Source of the DNA: Paenibacillus pinihumi DSM 23905 = JCM 16419
GTDB lineage: Bacteria; Bacillota; Bacilli; Paenibacillales; Paenibacillaceae
Reading direction: 5' to 3'
Length of the DNA stretch: 64,000 nt
NCBI RefSeq assembly: GCF_000422505.1
Contig: NZ_AULX01000006.1
Location: forward strand, 1-64,000
Positions 1 to 7,723 of this stretch are shown in pieces. The translations under genes were made by a program, and so were the position numbers. The notes below the pieces were generated by a model. The model was not told the DNA's origin. It searched no databases and saw nothing but the letters and a program-made list of their open reading frames with translations. The first letter of the stretch is position 1; every line of letters begins with the position of its first letter.

Positions 1-472
1 ACTATGTCTTGGCAAGCTTTTTTTAAAACTTTTTTTTCGAAGTCTTTCAAAGCCCTTCACTCACAAAACAAAAACTGCGTTGTATATCGTACCGCCTCAG
101 AAGCGGCAAGAAATAATATACCATGTTTGTTGGAGCAATTGCAAGCATTATTTTAAAAAAATATTAGTCGCCTTTAATCCCCCATTTTACAGCTGTTACT
201 GCTTGCGGATTGAATGCCGTCTGGCATCCGGACCAGAAAGAAGCAAATAGGATTTTTATTCATTTGCCTGTTCTCACTATTTAACGCCAGCCTGCTGAAA
301 TTTAAATATCATTCCATTTAGCCGGACTGTCCGGCCCACTCCGCTTTTTATTGAAATCACCATATCGCCATAGACCGGAATTAGCCATCCACTCATTTCT
401 TCTTACTATATAAGTAGTTAATTGTTTTCACGTTTTGTATTCTGACAGGATCTTTTCTGTAAAACCGGCTAT
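1..472. other. Region without a recognisable gene
   Basis: No convincing reading frame with a ribosome site was found. The stretch is AT-rich, begins with poly-T/poly-A runs, and contains a small palindrome (gccgga-ctg-tccggc, about 319-333). It lies downstream of the minus-strand hydrolase remnant and probably holds decayed sequence plus whatever gene end lies left of the window. Confidence 0.4.
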
Positions 473-790
473 TCACGTAATCGCCTCTTCCCCCTCAGGG
501 AGCATATATGCCATGGACTGAAAAACACTCCACATCCCTTCCCAGATTTCCAGATCTACATTTATGCCTGCTGCCCTTGATCGTTGAGCAAGCCTGACCG
601 CATCACTAAGAAGCACCTCATGGCTGCCAACCTGAATGAGCATCGGGGGCAGACCTTCCAGATCCATTTTTAATGGGGAAAGAATCTTCGGCAGTGTACC
701 TTCCCAGTCTTGCAGATACATATTCAGAATAAACCGGTTTGCTTCAAGACTTCCCATAGGGTCCAGAGCAGCCACTGTATCAAGCCAATC
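473..790 (-). pseudogene. Remnant of an HSL-type alpha/beta hydrolase
   Basis: This is the C-terminal third of a hormone-sensitive-lipase-like hydrolase. The signature GLPPMLIQVGSHEVLLSDA, with the acid-containing loop, is clear. The frame is closed upstream by a stop near 791, so the nucleophile-elbow (GDSAG-type) and oxyanion (HGGG) parts are missing. In the family the C-terminal motif is GMxHVFQ, with His as catalytic base; here it reads GMWSVFQ, so the His is replaced by Ser. Truncation plus loss of the base says this is dead. It sits just downstream of the MerR gene on the same strand, suggesting the regulator once controlled it. Seen: the fragment and the substitution. Inferred: pseudogene status. 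Confidence 0.7.
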
Positions 791-828
791 TCAGTTTACA
801 GCCTGTAGCATGGTACAGGGTCAAGCCG

Positions 829-1233
829 CTATTCTATTTTGAGTATGCGCAGTAATTCCTGCACGCCCGGATCTCTGTCCTTATCCAGCAGCGAGGATTT
901 CAAATTGTCCAGCATAGACTTCGTATGCTCCCGCTCCGGGATTTCTCTATTAATAGTAGAAACTTTCCTTTCGATTACGTTAACAAAGTCCTCTATACGG
1001 ATTCCGCTTCCCTCAGATCGTGTCAATGCTTTTTTGATTTCACGCAATGTGAATCCGCACAGCTTGGCGTTGCGAATAAAAGCCAGCCTTACAATAGACT
1101 CCTCCGGATAAAGCCGATAGCCTGAAGGTGTACGAGCCGAAGTTTCAATTAGCCCCAATTTCCCATAGTAACGCAACGTTTCCAGATTAATGCCTGCCAT
1201 TTCGGCAGCTTGCCCCCGAAGATACCCTTCCAT
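829..1233 (-). CDS. MerR-family transcriptional regulator
   Basis: A 134-aa DNA-binding regulator. The N-terminus has the winged helix-turn-helix of the family (residues ~5-40) with the hallmark ETLRYYGKLGLI and SGYRLYPEE. A coiled-coil dimerisation helix follows (~75-120, many Glu/Arg/Lys). There are few cysteines and no C-terminal metal-binding loop, so it is more like the small-molecule or stress branch than MerR/CueR/ZntR; the ligand is unknown. A ribosome site (AGGGGGGA) precedes the ATG. Its former target may be the hydrolase remnant directly downstream. Confidence 0.88.
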   Translation of the reverse strand: MEGYLRGQAAEMAGINLETLRYYGKLGLIETSARTPSGYRLYPEESIVRLAFIRNAKLCGFTLREIKKALTRSEGSGIRIEDFVNVIERKVSTINREIPEREHTKSMLDNLKSSLLDKDRDPGVQELLRILKIE

Positions 1234-1552
1234 AAGTTGGTCCCCCCTGCACTGATTTTAGCTTCATAAATATGGCTCATTATGGTTTGTTTCCCCGACC
1301 TTCAGTTCTCCAAGGGCATCATTTAATAATGGTTCATCTTCTCGTAACATCATTTTTGTAACAAATATCTGGAAATTGCGTATAATTGTTATGGTTAATA
1401 ACTCCATAGAGGCAGTAAGGGGTCGTGCTGCGGCATACGAGCCTTGTTTGACTCTCAGGAATGGAAGGAGGACAAGCATCTCATCCGGGTAAGGAGAACA
1501 CTTAAGCTCTAATTATCCATGTCGCTTTATTATTTTAATAGAAGGAGCTTAT
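1234..1552. other. Divergent intergenic region and leader of the stalk-TraB gene
   Basis: The region lies between the minus-strand MerR gene and the plus-strand stalk-TraB gene. A candidate sigma-A promoter on the plus strand is TTGTAA (1356-1361) and TATAAT (1381-1386), with a rather long 19-bp spacer. It would leave a leader of about 160 nt. A 71-codon minus-strand frame lies here but has no ribosome site and I do not call it. I recognise no riboswitch. Confidence 0.3.
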
Positions 1553-2818
1553 ATGCAGATGAAAAAAATTAGCGCTCTATTTCTTTCCCTATTTTTGCTT
1601 ACTTCTGTATTCTCTTCCGTTCACGCAGCAGAGAAAGCCATGTCCGTATGGCTGAATGGCGAGCAAATCCGGTTCAGCACGTCTGAGCCGATCGTAGAAA
1701 AAGGGGTAACGCTCGTACCGATGCGGCCGCTGCTGGAGAAGCTGGATGTCAAATTGAATTGGAATGAAGCCACCCGTACAGCAAGCGTCGCCAAGGAAGG
1801 TCTGACATTATCACTTCAAATCGGCAACACGAATGCAACTGCGAACGGGAAAACAGTCAAGCTGGCTGCCGCTCCAAAACAAATAAGCAATGTAACGTAT
1901 GTACCGCTCCGCTTTGTCGCCGAGACTACGGGCTATAAGGTCGCCTGGAACCAGTCACTGCGCCAGGTTACCCTTACCTCTGAGCAGCAACAAGACGGAA
2001 GCCGCGGCTTTCTATGGAAGGTAGAGAATAAAGGTAACACCGTATATCTGCTCGGTTCCATTCATGTAGCCAAAAAAGGCATGTACCCGCTTCGCCCGGA
2101 GATTGAGAATGCGTTCAAAGCTGCTGACTACTTGGGCGTAGAAGTCGACTTGACAACGATTGTTCCCGAAGAAGCACAAAAGCTTGTAATGGACTTGGGT
2201 ACATACAAAGACGGAACCACACTCAAGGATCATATCTCCCCTGAAACGTACAAAAAAGTTGCAGCATTCCTGAAAGCAAATGAATATCCGGAAAACACCT
2301 TTGATAACTTCAAACCGTGGATCGTCACGCAAAACATTGCCAATTTGCAAATTGCAGAGGCTGGCTACCAGCCTGAAATCGGCATTGACATGTATCTGAT
2401 TCAAAATGCCAAACAAGTAAAAAAGCCGGTTGTTTCATTGGAAAGCATGGAATCGCAATTCCAGATGTTCAACAACTTCTCGGACCCTCTACAGGAAAAG
2501 CTGCTGCTGCAAACACTGGAGCCGGCTTCTGATGAGGCCCCTGCTCCGGGTGAAGGCATCGATATCCTGACCAAAATGTGGATCGAGGGCGATGATGCAA
2601 TCTTGGCCGAGCTCACCAAAGCCTCTGCCTGGGATGCCGAGTACTACAAAGGAATGCTCTCTGACCGCAATGAAGAAATGGCCGAGAAAATTAAAGGCTA
2701 CCTGAATAGCGATAAAAAAGAAACCTACCTCGTTGTTGTCGGCGCACTGCACATGCTGGGCGACCATGGCGTTGTTCCGCTTCTGGAGAAGGACGGCTTT
2801 ACTGTAGAAAGACAATAG
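1553..2818 (+). CDS. Secreted stalk-domain protein with TraB/GumN domain
   Basis: A 421-aa exported protein. Residues 1-25 are a signal peptide (MQMKKISALFLSLF..., AxA-like cleavage near SSVHAAE). Residues ~30-145 form a copper amine oxidase N-terminal-like stalk domain, with the typical VPMRPLLEKLDVKLNWNE and YVPLRFVAETTGYKVAW repeats. Residues ~152-421 are a TraB/GumN (TIKI-like) domain with GSIH at 168-171 and a second GALHML near 400; these paired GxxH motifs are the conserved putative metal/catalytic sites. Known family members are proposed metalloproteases or hydrolases, but the substrate here is unknown. The start is set by GAAGGAG five bases upstream. Monocistronic: a terminator follows directly. 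Confidence 0.85.
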   Translation: MQMKKISALFLSLFLLTSVFSSVHAAEKAMSVWLNGEQIRFSTSEPIVEKGVTLVPMRPLLEKLDVKLNWNEATRTASVAKEGLTLSLQIGNTNATANGKTVKLAAAPKQISNVTYVPLRFVAETTGYKVAWNQSLRQVTLTSEQQQDGSRGFLWKVENKGNTVYLLGSIHVAKKGMYPLRPEIENAFKAADYLGVEVDLTTIVPEEAQKLVMDLGTYKDGTTLKDHISPETYKKVAAFLKANEYPENTFDNFKPWIVTQNIANLQIAEAGYQPEIGIDMYLIQNAKQVKKPVVSLESMESQFQMFNNFSDPLQEKLLLQTLEPASDEAPAPGEGIDILTKMWIEGDDAILAELTKASAWDAEYYKGMLSDRNEEMAEKIKGYLNSDKKETYLVVVGALHMLGDHGVVPLLEKDGFTVERQ

Positions 2819-2845
2819 AACCCATACAATCCTATAACGAGACAG

Positions 2846-2878
2846 CAGGGCTAATCATTTGGTTGGTCCTGTTTTTTT
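2846..2878 (+). terminator. Rho-independent terminator of the stalk-TraB gene
   Basis: An 11-bp stem (CAGGGCTAATC / GGTTGGTCCTG, with G-U pairs) with a 4-base loop, followed by TTTTTTT, 27 bp after the stop codon. Confidence 0.8.
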
Positions 2879-2955
2879 ATTTTCCCGGAAGACTTGCATT
2901 CCCTGCATCACATCCATTGAATTTGAATATTCATAATTAAAATAACAACTACCAC

Positions 2956-2977
2956 ACTACCATACAAGTATGGTAGT
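2956..2977 (+). promoter_or_regulatory. Palindromic operator, probably for the GntR regulator
   Basis: Two 10-base arms (ACTACCATAC and GTATGGTAGT) separated by AA form a perfect inverted repeat 40 bp before the GntR-family gene. FCD-type GntR regulators bind short palindromes close to their own promoter, so autoregulation of the mannonate operon is the simplest reading. Assignment to this regulator is inference. Confidence 0.6.
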
Positions 2978-2982
2978 ATTAA

Positions 2983-2996
2983 CGTAAGCGCTAACA
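2983..2996 (+). promoter_or_regulatory. Candidate cre site (CcpA catabolite repression)
   Basis: The sequence CGTAAGCGCTAACA closely matches the CcpA consensus WTGNAANCGNWWNCA around its core AAGCGCT. It lies between the GntR palindrome and the ribosome site of the first gene of the mannonate operon. That is where glucose repression of hexuronate use would be expected. Confidence 0.55.
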
Positions 2997-3017
2997 TAAT
3001 AAAAAAGGAGCAAGGAC

Positions 3018-3695
3018 ATGGTATTCGTCAAACCGCCACAGTCCGCCTCAACCCGCGAGGTGGTCTACAGCGCACTCAGGGAACAAATTCTGCAGCTGGA
3101 GCTGCCGCCGGGGACCGGGCTGTCCGAGAAGGAAATATCCCTTCAATTCAATGTCAGCCGTACCCCTGTCAGGGAAAGCTTTGTGCAGCTGGCCCAGGAA
3201 GGGCTGCTGGAAATTCTTCCTCAGCGCGGAACCTACGTCTCGCTCATTGATACTTCACTGGTAGAAGAAGCCCGCTTTATGCGGGAACAGTTGGAGCGTG
3301 CGGTCATCAAGCAGGCCTGTGACCGCTTCCCTCAAGAGCAGCTCATCAAGCTCCAGGGCAATCTCGCACTGCAAAAGCTGTCTGTTGAGAATCAGGATTA
3401 CAAGAAAATGTTCGAGCTTGATGAAGAGTTCCACCGCACGATCTTTGAGGGCTGCGGCAAAAGCTATACCTGGGGCGTCATCCAGCATGTCAATGTGCAT
3501 CTGAACCGCAGCCGCATGCTTCGTCTTGCAGCGGATCATAATTGGAACCACATCTACGCCCAGCATGAGCAGATGGCAACGGCAATAGAGGCACATAACA
3601 GCTCCGAAGCAGACCGGTTAATGCAAAATCATTTGAACCTGACCGTTACGGACCAATCGCTGCTCAAAGAGAAGTTTCCCGCTTACTTTAAATAA
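3018..3695 (+). CDS. GntR-family regulator, FadR/FCD subfamily
   Basis: A 225-aa regulator. Residues ~10-75 form the GntR winged helix-turn-helix (STREVVYSALREQILQLELPPGTGLSEKEI, NVSRTPVRESFVQL). Residues ~85-215 are an all-helical FCD ligand-binding domain with conserved Asp/His positions (FELDEEFHRTIFE; HEQMATAIEAHN). FCD regulators usually sense hexuronates or related acids bound through a metal. It is the first gene of a unit with mannonate dehydratase and mannonate oxidoreductase, so it probably senses a glucuronate/mannonate-pathway sugar acid, in the manner of UxuR/ExuR-type regulators. AAAGGAG precedes the ATG; a palindrome and a cre-like site lie upstream. Confidence 0.9.
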   Translation: MVFVKPPQSASTREVVYSALREQILQLELPPGTGLSEKEISLQFNVSRTPVRESFVQLAQEGLLEILPQRGTYVSLIDTSLVEEARFMREQLERAVIKQACDRFPQEQLIKLQGNLALQKLSVENQDYKKMFELDEEFHRTIFEGCGKSYTWGVIQHVNVHLNRSRMLRLAADHNWNHIYAQHEQMATAIEAHNSSEADRLMQNHLNLTVTDQSLLKEKFPAYFK

Positions 3696-3799
3696 TTCAG
3701 CTGTATGGTCCCAAGTTTACGGATGGTCCATGTCTTGGAGGTCTGCTTGTAAGCAGAGTGCACGTCTTGACTACAAAAATCGAAAGGCGGATTCAATTC

Positions 3800-4888
3800 A
3801 TGAAAATGGTATTTCGATGGTTTGGTGAAGGCAATGATACGGTAACGCTGGATCAAATCCGGCAGATTCCCGGTGTAGAAGGCATCGTATGGGCACTTCA
3901 TGATGTTCCCGCAGGGGAAGAGTGGCCTATGGACAAAATATTGGCGGTCAAAGCCGCGGCCGACAAAGCCGGTCTGCATCTCAAGGTCGTAGAGAGCGTC
4001 AATATTCACGAGGATATCAAGCTTGGTCTGCCCAGCCGGGATGTCTACATTGAGAATTACAAGAAGACCATTGTCAAGCTGGCCCAGGTTGGAGTCAAAG
4101 TGATTTGTTATAATTTTATGCCGATCTTCGACTGGCTCCGCACCGACCTGTTCAAAGAAATGAGCGACGGGTCCACCGCCCTCTTTTATGAGAAAGCAAA
4201 AATCGAAAATATTGATCCGTTCGATCTGGTGAAGCAGATCAATGAGAATTCAAAACTGACGATGCCCGGCTGGGAGCCGGAGCGCCTGCAATATTTGACC
4301 CGGCTCTTTGAAGCCTATCAAGACGTGACGGAGGAGCATCTGTGGGAGAATGCCCGTTACTTCCTGAATGAGATTATTCCGGTAGCTGCCGAGCATGATA
4401 TCAAAATGGCCATTCACCCGGACGACCCGCCATGGCCGATCTTTGGTTTGCCTCGCATCATTACAGGTCAGGCAAATATCCGCCGCTATCTCGCACTCAA
4501 TGACAGCCCTTATAACTGTATTACGCTATGCAGCGGCTCGCTGGGAGCCAACCCGGATAACGATATTGTGTCCATGGTGCATGAATTCATTGACCGGATT
4601 CCGTTCACACATATCCGCAATGTCAGAGTCTATGAAAATGGGGATTTCATTGAAACCTCACACCGGACCCAGGACGGGACTGTAGATATTGAAGGTATTG
4701 TGCAGGCTTACCAGGAGGAAGGCTTTACCGGATTCTGCCGCCCGGATCACGGACGCCATCTATGGGGAGAATCCTGCCGTCCGGGATACGGGCTGTACGA
4801 CCGGGCGCTCGGCATCATGTATCTATGGGGATTATGGGACGCGTATGAACGCAATAGCCGTAAGGAAAAGGAGGTCGTGCAAGCATGA
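3800..4888 (+). CDS. uxuA: Mannonate dehydratase
   Basis: Catalyses D-mannonate to 2-keto-3-deoxy-D-gluconate plus water in glucuronate catabolism (cytoplasm, divalent metal). The 362-aa length fits the short Bacillus-type UxuA. Signatures seen: [17 protein letters not shown] at the N-terminus, [20 protein letters not shown] with the metal-binding His, [12 protein letters not shown], and [13 protein letters not shown] near the C-terminus. The frame is open 14 codons further upstream, but the ATG at 3800 begins the conserved MKMVFRWFG and is preceded by AAAGGCGG. Its last bases overlap the start of the next gene (ATGA), so the two are translationally coupled. Confidence 0.95.
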   Translation: MKMVFRWFGEGNDTVTLDQIRQIPGVEGIVWALHDVPAGEEWPMDKILAVKAAADKAGLHLKVVESVNIHEDIKLGLPSRDVYIENYKKTIVKLAQVGVKVICYNFMPIFDWLRTDLFKEMSDGSTALFYEKAKIENIDPFDLVKQINENSKLTMPGWEPERLQYLTRLFEAYQDVTEEHLWENARYFLNEIIPVAAEHDIKMAIHPDDPPWPIFGLPRIITGQANIRRYLALNDSPYNCITLCSGSLGANPDNDIVSMVHEFIDRIPFTHIRNVRVYENGDFIETSHRTQDGTVDIEGIVQAYQEEGFTGFCRPDHGRHLWGESCRPGYGLYDRALGIMYLWGLWDAYERNSRKEKEVVQA

Positions 4889-5736
4889 GTCAGCCCATCC
4901 ATCCTTCGCTGAAGGGTAAAACGGTTGTCATTACAGGTGGTGCCGGTGTTCTCTGCCGGGTTATGGCGATTGAACTGGCACGGCAGGGCGCACAAATTGC
5001 CATCCTTAACAGGACGCTTGAGAAGGGGCAAAAAGTTGTAGAGGACATTGAGCAGCTTGGCGGCAAAGCGATTGCCGTCTCTTGTGACGTTACTTCAGCT
5101 GAAAGTGTATCGGCAGCAGCAGCAGCCGTTCAGAAGCAGCTGGGGCCATGCGATATTCTGATTAACGGAGCCGGGGGCAATCATCCAAAGGCCAATACGA
5201 CGAATGAAATTTTTCAGCAGCAGGATCTCGATCATCCTGAGCTGACGACATTGTTCAATTTGAGCATTGACGGCTTCCGCAATGTCATGGATTTAAATTT
5301 TATCGGCAGCCTTATTCCGACGCAGGCCTTTACCAGACAAATGCTGGGGAGGGACGGCGCGACTATCGTTAATATTTCTTCCATGAGCGCCCCTTCCCCC
5401 CTGACCAAGGTGCCTGCATATAGTGCAGCAAAGGCTGCTATTAATAACTTTACCCAATGGCTGGCTGTTCATTTGGCTGAGACCGGCATCCGCGTTAATG
5501 CGCTTGCGCCCGGCTTCTTCCTTACCGAGCAGAACAGGCGGCTGCTGCTCCATGAGGATGGTTCACTGACCGATCGTTCACACAAAATCATTTCCCACAC
5601 ACCGATGCGCCGCTTCGGCAAGCCGGAGGATTTGCTCGGTACGCTCTTATGGCTCGCAGATCACGAAACCTCCGGCTTTGTAACCGGAACGACGATTGCA
5701 GTGGACGGCGGCTTCATGGCCTATTCAGGAGTATAG
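4885..5736 (+). CDS. SDR-type D-mannonate oxidoreductase
   Basis: A 283-aa short-chain dehydrogenase. The Rossmann motif [12 protein letters not shown] is near residue 15, NGAGGNHP near 95, and the catalytic Ser with YSAAKAA near 175; the C-terminus has [12 protein letters not shown]. Its start overlaps the uxuA stop by four bases. In Bacillota a reductase of this size next to UxuA does the UxuB step, fructuronate to D-mannonate with NADH, in place of the unrelated enterobacterial UxuB. The insert of ~20 residues ([15 protein letters not shown]) after the NAGG motif is typical of this subgroup. Function is inferred from the pairing. Confidence 0.85.
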   Translation: MSQPIHPSLKGKTVVITGGAGVLCRVMAIELARQGAQIAILNRTLEKGQKVVEDIEQLGGKAIAVSCDVTSAESVSAAAAAVQKQLGPCDILINGAGGNHPKANTTNEIFQQQDLDHPELTTLFNLSIDGFRNVMDLNFIGSLIPTQAFTRQMLGRDGATIVNISSMSAPSPLTKVPAYSAAKAAINNFTQWLAVHLAETGIRVNALAPGFFLTEQNRRLLLHEDGSLTDRSHKIISHTPMRRFGKPEDLLGTLLWLADHETSGFVTGTTIAVDGGFMAYSGV

Positions 5737-5789
5737 CCTGCGTCCGTCATTGTAAGCCAAGAATCGGAATTAAATCGTATTGATACTGC

Positions 5790-5827
5790 GCTCCAGCACC
5801 TGCCCAATCAGGTCTGGAGCTTTTTTT
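5790..5827 (+). terminator. Terminator of the mannonate operon
   Basis: GCTCCAG-CACCTG pairs with CAGGTCTGGAGC (one bulged base), loop CCCAAT, then seven T. Confidence 0.85.
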
Positions 5828-6005
5828 GCTTGCCCGTAATCTCTGCCCCTCCATTCTCTCTCTCCTGCCTCGGGAAAAAAGAAGAGTTATAACTCTACTC
5901 TATCACAAAGTTTAATATAGTTCCCTCATTCCGTTTTCCATATGCCTTTTCGCCTATCTGATCCCTGCCAAAAAACCTATTCATGCACAAGGAGATTGTA
6001 AATTT

Positions 6006-7610
6006 GTGTCGAATAACTCTAGCAACTACAAGAAAATCATTCCAGAGGAGAGAAAGTCAGAGAAAATGAACAAAACCCGTAAGCAAATCCAAAGAGGCGT
6101 CTTTCTAATATTGGCTTTATTTCTGCTGCATATGTGCGATCCGGCTTCGACCGCCTCCGCTGCCGGAATTGTAAATCCGAAACAGATTTATACGTATGAA
6201 ATCATGGAAAAGGATATGAGGACGCTCGTTAAGCGCTACCCGGAGCTTATGACGATGTCTTCGCTTGGCACAAGCGAATATAACCGTGAATTATGGTGTC
6301 TGACGATTGGAAAAGGGCCGGCCGTTATTCTATTAAACGGTTCGCATCATGCGCGTGAGTGGATGACGACCAATCTGTTAATGAAGATGGCCGAATACTA
6401 TGGGGAAAGCTATGTCCGGAATGCTTCCTATGACAATCTGAAAGTAAAAGATTTGCTTGACCACGTCACCGTTGTTATCGTGCCCATGGTTAATCCGGAC
6501 GGTGTTACCTTACAGCAAAAAGGATTATCCGCATTCCCCCAGGTCGTCCATGCGTCATTAATTCAAATGAACGAAGGCAGCAGGAACTTTGCCAGATGGA
6601 AGGCTAACGCCAAAGGGATCGACTTGAACCGTCAGTATCCGGCCGGATGGGATTCCATACGCAATAACCGTCCCTCCGGAAGCTATATGAATTACAAAGG
6701 AAGCACGCCGCTGCAAGCCAAGGAGGCTGCAATTATGGCAACTTTTACACGTGAAATTATGCCCCAGCTTGCGATATCCTATCATTCTGCCGGAGAAATC
6801 ATCTATTGGAATTACAAGACCAAGTCGGCCAATCTAGCAAGAGACCGCGCTATAGCCCAGAGATATGCCAATCTGACAGGCTACAGGCTCATCTCGCCAT
6901 CGCCTAATCCTTCAGGCGGCGGGTTCACGGACTGGTTCATTACGGAATTTGGCAGACCGGCGATAACCCCGGAAATCTCCCGTGTCGTTTCGGGACAGCA
7001 TGTTCCATTGGGAGAATGGGACCGGATTTGGCGGCAGCATCAAGGAACAGCATGGATGATTGTTCAAGAGGGCTATAAGCTCTGGATGAATACGCAGATA
7101 TTAGAAGCGGCTCCGGCAGAAATCTATTTAACTGCCCGGGAAACACTCTATCAATATCCGGGGTTCAAAGAGAAGCCTGTCGGCACTGCTGTAGAAGGGC
7201 TGTATAAACAAATTCATACGAAAGGAAACTGGGTTCAGATTCAGAACGGCAAGGACAAGGGCTGGATAAGCTCCAGGGCTGTTCTTCAGAATATCACTGC
7301 CGCCGGGGAGGAAAATATTCTGCTATTTACAAAGGATACGGCGTTGCACGCCTCTCCCCTCCAAACCAAACCGTTATCACTCCGATACGCGGATCAAAAG
7401 TTTAAGATTCTGCTCGCATGGCAGGACTGGTATCTGGCGGACACACCAAAGGTTCCGAGATGGGTAAAGGCTGACCAAGTGTGGGTTGTGAGTACAATAC
7501 CGGCTGCCGAGATTGATCCGGGAACGCCGGAAGCTCAGGATGAGGAAGCTGGTGCCGGTAATACCGTAGACCAGACAGAGGGGCACTTTCAGGAAGAGAA
7601 TCGGAGATAA
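6006..7610 (+). CDS. Secreted M14-family zinc carboxypeptidase
   Basis: An exported peptidase that removes C-terminal residues or cleaves gamma-D-glutamyl wall peptides (family M14). Counting from the GTG at 6006: signal peptide ending near ASTASAAG (~54), the zinc motif HAREW (His115, Glu118), substrate-binding NPDG and DLNRQYPAGW, third zinc His in ISYHSAGE, and the catalytic Glu in FGRPAITPEI. Residues ~370-490 look like two SH3-type wall-binding modules; the tail is acidic and Gly/Glu-rich. The GTG has AAGGAG 11 bases upstream; an internal ATG at 6066 begins a more ordinary signal peptide (MNKTRKQIQRGVF) and may be the true start. Confidence 0.88.
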   Translation: MSNNSSNYKKIIPEERKSEKMNKTRKQIQRGVFLILALFLLHMCDPASTASAAGIVNPKQIYTYEIMEKDMRTLVKRYPELMTMSSLGTSEYNRELWCLTIGKGPAVILLNGSHHAREWMTTNLLMKMAEYYGESYVRNASYDNLKVKDLLDHVTVVIVPMVNPDGVTLQQKGLSAFPQVVHASLIQMNEGSRNFARWKANAKGIDLNRQYPAGWDSIRNNRPSGSYMNYKGSTPLQAKEAAIMATFTREIMPQLAISYHSAGEIIYWNYKTKSANLARDRAIAQRYANLTGYRLISPSPNPSGGGFTDWFITEFGRPAITPEISRVVSGQHVPLGEWDRIWRQHQGTAWMIVQEGYKLWMNTQILEAAPAEIYLTARETLYQYPGFKEKPVGTAVEGLYKQIHTKGNWVQIQNGKDKGWISSRAVLQNITAAGEENILLFTKDTALHASPLQTKPLSLRYADQKFKILLAWQDWYLADTPKVPRWVKADQVWVVSTIPAAEIDPGTPEAQDEEAGAGNTVDQTEGHFQEENRR

Positions 7611-7676
7611 AGCGACGGGATGAAATGAAAGGGCTAAGTTTGGCTGCCCCTATTCCCCAAATCACTCCTCATGCAG

Positions 7677-7714
7677 CAAGACGGCCATCATCGCGGGTGA
7701 TGATGGCCGTCTTG
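7677..7714. terminator. Long perfect hairpin between convergent genes
   Basis: A 16-bp perfect stem (CAAGACGGCCATCATC and its complement) around GCGGG, between the convergent carboxypeptidase and helicase genes. The stem is strong but there is no T run on either side, so its role as a terminator is likely rather than certain. Confidence 0.5.
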
Positions 7715-7723
7715 ACCTGACAG

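Noticed and set aside
1264-1479. 71-aa minus-strand frame upstream of the MerR gene
   Set aside because: No ribosome site, no recognised family, and it overlaps the likely promoter of the stalk-TraB gene.
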